A stretch of DNA of 64,000 nt from Paracidovorax cattleyae (GTDB lineage Bacteria; Pseudomonadota; Gammaproteobacteria; Burkholderiales; Burkholderiaceae_C): the NCBI RefSeq assembly GCF_900104515.1, contig NZ_FNJL01000013.1, forward strand, positions 1 through 64,000, read 5' to 3'. This document shows positions 57,593 through 64,000 of the stretch, one piece after another. The translations under genes were made by a program, and so were the position numbers. Position 1 is the first letter of the stretch. Each line of letters opens with the position of its first letter. Under the pieces are notes generated by a model. That model searched no databases. It worked only from the letters and a program-made list of their open reading frames with translations, and had not been told where the DNA came from.

Positions 57593-58602
57593 GAGCGGGC
57601 TCCTTCGTTCTTCTGCAGGCGCGACAGCAGCACCTTGGACAGCGACAGCACCACGAAGGTGATGAAGAACAGCACCAGGCCGAGATAGATCAGCGACGCC
57701 TGGTGCAGGCCTTCGCCGGCTTCCGCGAATTCATTGGCCAGCGCCGAGGTGATGCTGTTGGCGGCCTGGAAGACCGACAGCGAGTCGAGCTGGTTCATGT
57801 TGCCGATCACGAAGGTGACCGCCATCGTCTCGCCCAGGGCACGGCCCAGGCCCAGCATGATGCCGCCCAGCACACCGGTCTTCGTATAGGGCAGGACCAC
57901 CTTCCACACCACCTCCCAGGTCGTCGAGCCCAGGCCGTAGGCGGATTCCTTGAGCAGCGCGGGGGTGACCTCGAACACGTCGCGCATCACCGAGGCGATG
58001 AACGGGATGATCATGATGGCCAGGATGATCCCGGCCGAAAGAATGCCGATGCCCACGGGCGGGCCGGACACCAGGGCGCCCAGGTAGGGAACGCCCGACA
58101 GGAGCGACTGCAGGGGCTGCTGCACCCACGTGGCGAGGATGGGGCCGAACACCATCAGGCCCCACATGCCATACACGATGGAGGGCACGGCGGCCAGCAA
58201 CTCGATGGCGGTGCCCAGGGGCCGCTTGAGCCAGGCAGGGGACAGCTCCGTGAGGAAGAGCGCGATGCCGAAGCTCACGGGCACGGCGATGAGCAACGCG
58301 ATGACCGACGTGGCCAGCGTGCCGTAGATCATGACCAGGCCGCCGTAGTCGTTCTGCACCGGATCCCAGACGCTGCGGCCGAGGAAGCTCACGCCGTATT
58401 TCTGGATGGACGGCCAGGCGCCGATCACGAGCGAGACCAGGATGCCGATCAGCAGTGCCAGGGTCAGCATGGCAGCGCCCCGGGCGAGCAACGCAAAAAT
58501 GCGGTCCGCCACGGCTCCGGAGAGCAGTGGCGCGCGGGAAGGTGGAGTGGTTCGGGGGGCGCTGGCGCTGCGCTGCAGCGGCGTCGCGGGAGGTGCGGAC
58601 AT
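57589..58602 (-). CDS. pstC: Phosphate ABC transporter permease PstC
   Basis: A 337-residue inner-membrane permease. A 40-residue Pro/Ala/Ser-rich N-terminal tail precedes the first membrane segment ([19 protein letters not shown]). The ATPase loop is [51 protein letters not shown]. The start [10 protein letters not shown] at 58602 was preferred to an in-frame ATG at 58680, because that one would overlap the pstS stop and the stem-loop between the genes. It is 78 bp after pstS. Confidence 0.95.
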   Translation of the reverse strand: MSAPPATPLQRSASAPRTTPPSRAPLLSGAVADRIFALLARGAAMLTLALLIGILVSLVIGAWPSIQKYGVSFLGRSVWDPVQNDYGGLVMIYGTLATSVIALLIAVPVSFGIALFLTELSPAWLKRPLGTAIELLAAVPSIVYGMWGLMVFGPILATWVQQPLQSLLSGVPYLGALVSGPPVGIGILSAGIILAIMIIPFIASVMRDVFEVTPALLKESAYGLGSTTWEVVWKVVLPYTKTGVLGGIMLGLGRALGETMAVTFVIGNMNQLDSLSVFQAANSITSALANEFAEAGEGLHQASLIYLGLVLFFITFVVLSLSKVLLSRLQKNEGARS

Positions 58603-58640
58603 GGTGCTGGACACGGGAGGTGGCCTTTTCGGGTTGGCGG

Positions 58641-58670
58641 CCGCCTCTTCCCGTGCGGGGGAAGAGGCGG
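58641..58670 (-). promoter_or_regulatory. 12-bp stem-loop between pstS and pstC
   Basis: CCGCCTCTTCCC (58641-58652) and its exact complement (58659-58670) enclose six bases. No T-run follows in the direction of transcription. The structure starts 10 bases after the pstS stop and fits a 3' stabiliser or RNase-processing signal that keeps the pstS message more abundant than the permease part. Confidence 0.55.
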
Positions 58671-58680
58671 TCCGGGGCAC

Positions 58681-59721
58681 TTACTTCAGCGGGATGGCCT
58701 TGCCGGAAGCGTCCTTGATCTCATCCCAGGACTTGAGCACGACGGCCTTCACGCTGTCGGGCATGGGCACGTAATCGAGATCGGCAGCGGTCTTGTCGCC
58801 GTTCTTGTAGGCCCAGTCGAAGAACTTCAGCGACGTGGCGGCCTGGGCCGACTTGTCCTGCACCTTGTGCATCAGGATGAAGGTGGCGCCGGTGATGGGC
58901 CACGATTCCTTGCCCTTCTGGTTCGTCAGGATCTGGTAGAAGCTCCTGGACCAGTCGGCGCCGGCGGCGGCGGCCTTGAAGGCCGAGTCGTCGGGCGAGA
59001 CGAAGGCACCGTCGGCGTTCTGCAGCTGCACGTAGGTCATCTTGTTCTGCTTGACGTAGGCGTACTCGACGTAGCCGATGGAGTTCGGCAGGCGGCCGAC
59101 GAAGGCTGCGACGCCTTCGTTGCCCTTGCCGCCGGCACCGGTGGGCCAGTTCACGGCCGTGCCTTCGCCCACCTTGGTCTTCCATTCATCGTTCACCTTC
59201 GACAGGTAGTTCGTGAAGATGAAGCTGGTGCCGGAGCCGTCGGCACGGCGCACCGGGGCGATCTGCGCGTCCGGCAGGTTCACGCCGGGGTTGAGGGACT
59301 TGATGGCCGGGTCGGACCAACTGGTCACCTTGCCCAGGTAGATGTCACCGAGCACCTGGCCGCTCAGCTTGATCTGGCCGGGGGCGATGCCCTTGATGTT
59401 GACGACCGGAACCACGCCGCCGATCACGGTGGGGAACTGCACGAGGCCCTTCTTGGCCAGTTCCTCGTCCTTCAGGGGCGCGTCGGATGCGCCGAAGTCC
59501 ACCGTCTTCGCCTCGATCTGGCGCAGGCCGGCACCGGAACCGACGGACTGGTAGTTGATCTTGACACCGGTTGCCTTGTTGTAATCGGCCGCCCACTTGG
59601 AATACAGGGGGGCGGGGAAACTGGCACCGGCGCCCGTGGCCTCCTGCTGGGCCCACGCGGCGGAGAACGCACCCGCCGAGACGACACCCGACACCAGAAT
59701 CCGAATCACAGACAGTTTCAT
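58681..59721 (-). CDS. pstS: Phosphate-binding protein PstS
   Basis: A 346-residue periplasmic protein with signal peptide [24 protein letters not shown]. Phosphate-binding blocks are [16 protein letters not shown] near the mature N-terminus, [27 protein letters not shown], and [18 protein letters not shown]. It captures phosphate and passes it to PstCA. First gene of pstSCAB-phoUBR; a Pho box at 59775-59792 with TACAGT ten bases after it lies upstream. Confidence 0.97.
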   Translation of the reverse strand: MKLSVIRILVSGVVSAGAFSAAWAQQEATGAGASFPAPLYSKWAADYNKATGVKINYQSVGSGAGLRQIEAKTVDFGASDAPLKDEELAKKGLVQFPTVIGGVVPVVNIKGIAPGQIKLSGQVLGDIYLGKVTSWSDPAIKSLNPGVNLPDAQIAPVRRADGSGTSFIFTNYLSKVNDEWKTKVGEGTAVNWPTGAGGKGNEGVAAFVGRLPNSIGYVEYAYVKQNKMTYVQLQNADGAFVSPDDSAFKAAAAGADWSRSFYQILTNQKGKESWPITGATFILMHKVQDKSAQAATSLKFFDWAYKNGDKTAADLDYVPMPDSVKAVVLKSWDEIKDASGKAIPLK

Positions 59722-59758
59722 GAGGGAACCTCTTGGTTGAAAAGAATCAGTGGTGCGG

Positions 59759-59792
59759 ACTGTAGGAGCGCTTTATGACAGGACTGTGACGC
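59759..59792 (-). promoter_or_regulatory. Pho box and -10 of pstS
   Basis: On the minus strand GCGTCAC-AGTC-CTGTCAT occupies 59792-59775, an 11-base repeat spacing as in PhoB sites (second half perfect, first half 4 of 7). Ten bases later TACAGT (59764-59759) can serve as -10, the usual arrangement for PhoB-activated promoters. Confidence 0.65.
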
Positions 59793-59850
59793 GCCGTCCA
59801 GCATGTCACGGACGCGTTTCCCAGGGAAGCCGGCGCTTTGGCAGCTCCGG

Positions 59851-59884
59851 ATGTCATGCGAATGTCATGATTCCGCCTTACGCT
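59851..59884 (+). promoter_or_regulatory. Pho box and -10 of ppx
   Basis: ATGTCAT-GCGA-ATGTCAT at 59851-59868 is a perfect direct repeat with 11-base spacing, one base from the CTGTCAT consensus in each half. TACGCT at 59879-59884 starts 11 bases later, in the right place for a -10. A transcript from about 59891 would have a leader of about 180 bases before ppx. No other structure was recognised in the 350-bp pstS-ppx gap. Confidence 0.65.
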
Positions 59885-60071
59885 GGACATCCGCGACAAG
59901 GCTGCATGCCGGTGTTGGCCGGCCTGCCCTGCCCGCCTGTCCGTCCGTGCGGCACCGACCGATCCTCTCAGGCAGACCTAGCCTGCGGGTGCGCGCCCGC
60001 TTTGCGCGGGCGCCGACAAAGGGAGTGCTATGCTGCGCCGCCAGAAAAACCAGCGCGCAAGGCGCGACAAC

Positions 60072-61550
60072 ATGCACGACGGAACATTGCTCGCCGCGGT
60101 GGATCTCGGATCCAACAGCTTTCGCCTCGAAATCGGACGCTTCGAGCACGGGCTGATACGCAGGATCGAATACCTGAAGGAAACCGTCCGCCAGGGCAAC
60201 GGCCTGGACGAGGAACGCAACCTCACCCCCGATGCCATGCAGCGCGGCTGGGACTGCCTCGCGCGCTTCGCCGAACGCCTCAAGGGCTTTCCGGCCGAGA
60301 GGGTGCGCGCCGTCGCCACCCAGACGCTGCGCGAGGCGCGCAACCGCGACGCCTTCCTGCAGCGCGGCAGCGCCCTGCTGGGGCACCCCATCGATGTCAT
60401 ATCCGGGCCCGAGGAGGCCCGCCTGATCTACCAGGGCGTGGCGCACCTGCTGCCCCAGTCCGACGAGCGCCGGCTCGTGGTGGACATCGGCGGCCGCTCC
60501 ACGGAGCTGATCCTGGGCCATGGCTTCTCGGCCGATACGGTGGCCTCGTTCCGCGTCGGCAGCGTGGCTTGGTCCACGCGCTACTTCCCGCACGGTGCCT
60601 TCACCCCCGAGTCCTTTCGCTCTGCGGAGATCGCGGCCAAGGCCGTGCTGGACGAAGCGCTCAACACCTACCGGCCCCAGGCCTGGGACGTGGCCTACGG
60701 CTCCTCCGGCACCGCCGGCGCGATCGGCGACATCCTGGCCGTGCTGGGCGGCCCGCCCGGCCTCATCACCCGGTCCGGGCTGGACTGGCTGCAGGAGCAA
60801 TTGCTGCGCGCCCGCACGGTGGACAAGGTGCGCCTGGAGGGCCTGAAGGAAGACCGCCGGGCGGTGATCGGCGGCGGCCTCAGCGTGCTGCGCGCCGTGT
60901 TCGACCTGCTGGAAATCCGCGAGATGCAGGTGGCGCAGGGTGCCTTGCGCCAGGGTGCCCTGTACGACCTGCTCGACCGCGAACTGCATGCCGACGACCT
61001 GCGCTCCTCCACGGTGCTCGGGCTGATGGAGCGGTTCCGCGTGGACATGCGGCATGCCGAACGCGTGGCCCGCACGGCCGCCCTGCTCCACCAGCAGGCC
61101 TGCCCCGACGGCGCGGAACAGGTCAGCCGCGAACTCGTATGGGCAGCGCAGCTGCACGAAATCGGCTGCATCGTCTCCCATGGCGACCACCACCACCATG
61201 GCGCCTATCTCCTGGACCACACCGACGCGGCAGGTTTCTCCGTCTCGGAGCTGCGCCACCTCGGCCGGCTCGTGCAGGGCCACCGGGGCAAGGTGCGCAA
61301 ACTCGAGGCGGACATCGACGATCCGCGCCTGGCGCACCAGCTCGCCTGCCTGCGCATGGCCGTCGCCCTGTGCCATGCCCGCCGCGATCCGGACCTGGAA
61401 GGCGTCGCGCTGGTCCGCGACGGCCACCGCTTCGTCGCGTCGGCCCGCCCCGGCTGGGCTGCGGCCTATCCGCAGTCGGCCCACCTGCTGCGCGAGGAAG
61501 GCATCGCCTGGCATAGAACCCCCTGGGAATTCGTGGCCGAATTGCCCTGA
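60072..61550 (+). CDS. ppx: Exopolyphosphatase (Ppx/GppA family)
   Basis: A 492-residue enzyme that removes phosphate from polyphosphate ends (GppA activity on pppGpp is the alternative). The ASKHA fold shows LAAVDLGSNSFRLEIGRFE at the start, ATQTLREARNR, SGPEEARLIYQGVAHLL, VVDIGGRSTELILG and AYGSSGTAGAIGDI. The C-terminal HD-like part has LVWAAQLHEIGCIVSHGDHHHHGAYLL. An in-frame ATG at 60030 with AAAGGGAG four bases before it is a strong alternative start, adding 14 basic residues. It is divergent from pstS and carries its own Pho box. Confidence 0.93.
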   Translation: MHDGTLLAAVDLGSNSFRLEIGRFEHGLIRRIEYLKETVRQGNGLDEERNLTPDAMQRGWDCLARFAERLKGFPAERVRAVATQTLREARNRDAFLQRGSALLGHPIDVISGPEEARLIYQGVAHLLPQSDERRLVVDIGGRSTELILGHGFSADTVASFRVGSVAWSTRYFPHGAFTPESFRSAEIAAKAVLDEALNTYRPQAWDVAYGSSGTAGAIGDILAVLGGPPGLITRSGLDWLQEQLLRARTVDKVRLEGLKEDRRAVIGGGLSVLRAVFDLLEIREMQVAQGALRQGALYDLLDRELHADDLRSSTVLGLMERFRVDMRHAERVARTAALLHQQACPDGAEQVSRELVWAAQLHEIGCIVSHGDHHHHGAYLLDHTDAAGFSVSELRHLGRLVQGHRGKVRKLEADIDDPRLAHQLACLRMAVALCHARRDPDLEGVALVRDGHRFVASARPGWAAAYPQSAHLLREEGIAWHRTPWEFVAELP

Positions 61551-61599
61551 CGGCATGGCGGCGCACAATCCGCAAAACGTGCAGGCCCATCCATAACGG

Positions 61600-61614
61600 T
61601 ATAAACTGTTTATA
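61600..61614. promoter_or_regulatory. 7-1-7 palindrome before the basic RHH-like gene
   Basis: TATAAAC-T-GTTTATA is a perfect 15-bp dyad 24 bases upstream of the ATG at 61639, in a short AT-rich patch of an otherwise GC-rich region. It may hold the -10 of that gene and the binding site of a repressor, possibly the gene's own product. Confidence 0.45.
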
Positions 61615-61638
61615 TCGTTTTACTCTGGATAGCCTGCC

Positions 61639-62154
61639 ATGTCCGACACCACCTCTTCCGCTCCCGTCCCTGCTGCCGCCGAAGCGACCTCCACGCCAGC
61701 AGCCGCACCGGCATCCGCCGCAAAGCCAGTCAAGCCGGTCAAGCCGGTCAAGCACGAGAAGTCTGCCAAGGCCCCCCGTGCGGCAGGCAAGCGCAGCAGC
61801 GCGCCCGCGGCGGCCAAGAGCAAGCCCGCCGCCAGGCAGGCACCCGCCGCGCGCGAGACCAAGGCGAAGAAACCCAAGCTGGTGCGCGACAGCTTCACGA
61901 TCCCGAAGGAAGAGTACGCCGCGATCGAAGGACTGAAGCAACGCCTGGCCCTGCAGGGCAGGCCCGCGAAGAAAAGCGAGCTGCTGCGTGCGGGCCTCGT
62001 GCTGCTGGCCAGCCTGTCGGATGCCGCGCTGGCTAAGGCCATGCAGGCCATCCCGTCCATCAAGACGGGCCGCCCGAAGGCCGAGCCCACCGAGACCACG
62101 GCCGCCGCCAAGCCTGCCAAGGCCCCCAAGGTGCGCGCCGCCGGCAAGGCCTGA
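61639..62154 (+). CDS. Lys/Ala/Pro-rich protein with RHH-like domain
   Basis: A 171-residue protein. Residues 1-80 are low-complexity Ala/Pro/Lys with a short KPVKPVKPVK repeat, like histone H1-type tails. Residues about 85-150 form a compact domain (RDSFTIPKEEYAAIEGLKQRLAL, KKSELLRAGLVLLASL) that resembles a ribbon-helix-helix DNA-binding fold. A second basic tail ends the protein. It may bind DNA as a nucleoid protein or regulator; function is not known. It lies between ppx and sixA, and a palindrome sits in its promoter region. Confidence 0.7.
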   Translation: MSDTTSSAPVPAAAEATSTPAAAPASAAKPVKPVKPVKHEKSAKAPRAAGKRSSAPAAAKSKPAARQAPAARETKAKKPKLVRDSFTIPKEEYAAIEGLKQRLALQGRPAKKSELLRAGLVLLASLSDAALAKAMQAIPSIKTGRPKAEPTETTAAAKPAKAPKVRAAGKA

Positions 62155-62204
62155 GAGAGCCGCCCGGGGCAGCTCCGGGAGACCGCGGGTCGCCGGTGCC
62201 CGGA

Positions 62205-62669
62205 CTACAGGAAATCCGGCGCCTGCACGGCCATGAGGATGGTTTCGGCCACCTCGGCGCGCGCGCGGTGGCGCAGCCACCACACCGAGCCCTTGCGGAT
62301 GGCGCAATCCGGGGAATTCAGGCCCAGGAGTTGGGCCGCGGCCTGCCCCAGCATGGGCTGGTGCCCCACGACCAGCACCGCGCCACGCGCGTGCGGCCAC
62401 TGGGCCAGTTCCAGCAGGTCCGCCGCGGTGCCTCCGGGCAGCAGTTCCGCGCGCAGCTTGTATTTGCGCCCCAGCGCTTTGGCAGTGGCCTCGGTCCGCG
62501 CGGCCGGGCTCACCAGCACCCGCAGGCCGTCCGGCAACTGGCGGTCCAGCCAGGCTGCCATGCGCGCGGCCTGCTTCTCGCCCCGGGGCGTCAACGGTCG
62601 CTGCAGGTCTTCATCGCCTTCGCGGGGTTCCTCCGCCTCCGCATGCCGCCACAGGATCAGATCCATCAT
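62205..62669 (-). CDS. sixA: Phosphohistidine phosphatase SixA
   Basis: A 154-residue histidine phosphatase. The RHG-type active site is LILWRHAEAEE at residues 4-14, with further conserved LVSPAARTEATAKAL and the second His in LVVGHQPMLGQ. SixA removes phosphate from phosphohistidine proteins. Its ATG overlaps the ppk stop (ATGA), so it is translated after polyphosphate kinase. This pairing suggests a link to polyphosphate or PTS-Ntr signalling (inference). Confidence 0.92.
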   Translation of the reverse strand: MMDLILWRHAEAEEPREGDEDLQRPLTPRGEKQAARMAAWLDRQLPDGLRVLVSPAARTEATAKALGRKYKLRAELLPGGTAADLLELAQWPHARGAVLVVGHQPMLGQAAAQLLGLNSPDCAIRKGSVWWLRHRARAEVAETILMAVQAPDFL

Positions 62670-64000
62670 GCCCGGGCCGCCGAGGGCACGGCGCCGGACG
62701 GGCCGTAGCGCAGCATCAGCGCCTGCTGGGCGCCGTGGCCGGTCACGGGATGCGGTGCCCGCGCGTAGGAGCCGTCGGGCTGCAGCGTCCAGGCGTCCTT
62801 GTCGTCGTGCAGGTAGGCGACCAGGCACTCGTCGATGATCCGCTGGCGCAGTTCGGGATCGTCCACCGGCCAGGCGAGCTCCACGCGCCGCAGCATGTTC
62901 CGGTTCATCCAGTCGGCGCTGGACAGCAGCAGTTGCTCCCTGTCCCCCGACCGGAAATAGAACACCCGCGTGTGCTCCAGGAAGCGCCCGATGACGGAGC
63001 GCACGCGGATGTTGTCGGCCACGCCCTCGCGCTGCGCGGGCAGCATGCAGGCGCCGCGCACGATCAGGTCGATGCGAGCGCCTTTCTGCCCGGCAGCGAC
63101 GAGAGCGTTCATGAGCGCCTCGTCGGTCAGGGCATTCATCTTCGCCACGATGCGCGCGTCTTCACCGCGCGCGGCGGCATCGCCCACCTCCGCGATCATT
63201 TCCTGCAATTGCCGGTGCAGGTGGAAAGGCGCCATCACCAGGCGCTTGAGCCGGGGCAGCTTGTTCTGGCTGGCCAGGTGGTTGAACACGGCGTCCATGT
63301 CGGCCGTCGTGTCCGCATCGGCCGTGAAATAGCTCAGGTCGGTGTAGAGCCGTGCCGTGCGGGGGTTGTAGTTGCCCGTGGAGAGATGCCCGTAGCGGCG
63401 CAGCTGCTTGCCCTCGCGGCGGGTCACCAGCAGCATCTTGCCGTGCGTCTTGAGGCCCACCACCCCATACACCACCTGGGCTCCTATGGACTCCAGCGCC
63501 TCCGCCCAGTTGATGTTCGCCTCTTCGTCGAACCGGGCCTTCAGCTCCACGACGGCCATCACTTCCTTGCCGCGGCGCACGGCCTCGCGCAGCAGCTCCA
63601 TCATCTCGGAATCCGCGCCCGTGCGGTAGATGGTCTGCTTGATGGCCAGCACCTGGGGATCGTTCACGGCCTCGCGCAGGAACTGCAGCACGGAGTCGAA
63701 ACTCTCGAACGGCTGGTGCACCAGGATGTCCCGGCGCCGGATCTGCTCCATGAGCGGCGCGCCGGCCTGCACCTGCCGGGGCCAGGACGCGCGCCAGGGC
63801 GGAAACAGCAGCGCGGGCTCGTTGACCAGGTCCACCAGCTGCGTGAGCCGCACCAGGTTCACGGGACCATGGACGCGGAACAGCGCCGCATCGGGCAGCG
63901 CGAACTGCGACTGCAGGAAATCGGACAGAAAGCGCGAGCAACTGGCCGACACCTCCAGGCGCACCGCCTGCCCGTAATGGCGGTGCTGCAGACCCTGGCG
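62666..64000 (-). CDS. ppk: Polyphosphate kinase 1, C-terminal part (cut by window edge)
   Basis: The 444 residues present end at the TGA at 62666 and run in frame to the last base, so the N-terminal part is outside. PPK1 makes polyphosphate from ATP. AIKQTIYRTGADSEMMELLREAVRRGKEVMAVVELKARFDEE and GVVGLKTHGKMLLVTRREG contain the catalytic His (in THGKM); RYGHLSTGNYNPRTARLYTD and IDLIVRGACMLPAQREGV follow. The C-terminal block is HTRVFYFRSGDREQLLLSSADWMNRNMLRRVE. It is coupled to sixA by ATGA. With ppx and pst in the same region it completes a phosphate-storage gene block. Confidence 0.96.
   Translation of the reverse strand, partial: RQGLQHRHYGQAVRLEVSASCSRFLSDFLQSQFALPDAALFRVHGPVNLVRLTQLVDLVNEPALLFPPWRASWPRQVQAGAPLMEQIRRRDILVHQPFESFDSVLQFLREAVNDPQVLAIKQTIYRTGADSEMMELLREAVRRGKEVMAVVELKARFDEEANINWAEALESIGAQVVYGVVGLKTHGKMLLVTRREGKQLRRYGHLSTGNYNPRTARLYTDLSYFTADADTTADMDAVFNHLASQNKLPRLKRLVMAPFHLHRQLQEMIAEVGDAAARGEDARIVAKMNALTDEALMNALVAAGQKGARIDLIVRGACMLPAQREGVADNIRVRSVIGRFLEHTRVFYFRSGDREQLLLSSADWMNRNMLRRVELAWPVDDPELRQRIIDECLVAYLHDDKDAWTLQPDGSYARAPHPVTGHGAQQALMLRYGPSGAVPSAARA

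Overview
The window is a GC-rich (by eye about two thirds G+C), densely coded stretch of a betaproteobacterial chromosome. Gene content and protein style point to the Comamonadaceae, most likely an Acidovorax-like organism: 36H-type chemotaxis receptor, recR-ybaB-dnaX next to a short 4.5S RNA, addAB-like genes beside trxA-rho, and pst-pho-ppx-ppk in one block. This placement is inference from gene style, not from a database search. No tRNA, rRNA, CRISPR array or prophage was seen.

Left end (1-7763): an IS5-type transposase fragment runs off the left edge, then an AraC-type regulator. It converges on a tight five-gene operon on the minus strand: threonine-kinase-like GHMP kinase, cysteine-synthase-like PLP enzyme, ATP-grasp/argininosuccinate-lyase fusion, stand-alone formyltransferase, and an archaeal/plant-type (DTD2) D-aminoacyl-tRNA deacylase. 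Read as a pathway, phosphothreonine would be converted by aspartate addition and fumarate release into 2,3-diaminobutyrate, which is then ligated and/or formylated. The deacylase is a possible self-protection factor. This is the best candidate in the window for an undescribed system.

8041-20359: housekeeping and accessory metabolism. H+-pyrophosphatase with an attenuator-like leader, M20 peptidase, Mpo1-like membrane protein, Crp/Fnr regulator, aldehyde dehydrogenase, ZIP metal transporter, Fe/Mn superoxide dismutase with a Fur-like box, GntP permease, a frameshifted LodA/GoxA-like oxidase remnant, an SDR and a small unknown protein.

20537-32900: molybdenum cofactor genes moaA-mobA-moeA (coupled by ATGA overlaps), a thioredoxin-like protein, RNase HI, a methyltransferase and gloB whose start codons overlap head to head, a MltD-like transglycosylase, a tiny DUF3096 protein, an ABC-type binding protein, a MAPEG protein, and recR-ybaB-dnaX (dnaX carries an A9 slippage run).

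33019-49868: a Cache-type chemotaxis receptor whose last codons hold the -10 box of ffs (4.5S RNA), a flavoprotein, an AddA/AddB-like helicase-nuclease pair, trxA, rho with a Shine-Dalgarno hairpin, sbcCD, and type B ribosomal protein L31.

49869-64000: a GT39-like membrane glycosyltransferase and a MATE exporter, then the phosphate block: pstSCAB-phoU-phoB-phoR on the minus strand. ppx is divergent, with Pho boxes facing both ways. A basic RHH-like protein, sixA and the C-terminal part of ppk follow. Together these genes cover phosphate uptake, sensing and polyphosphate turnover.
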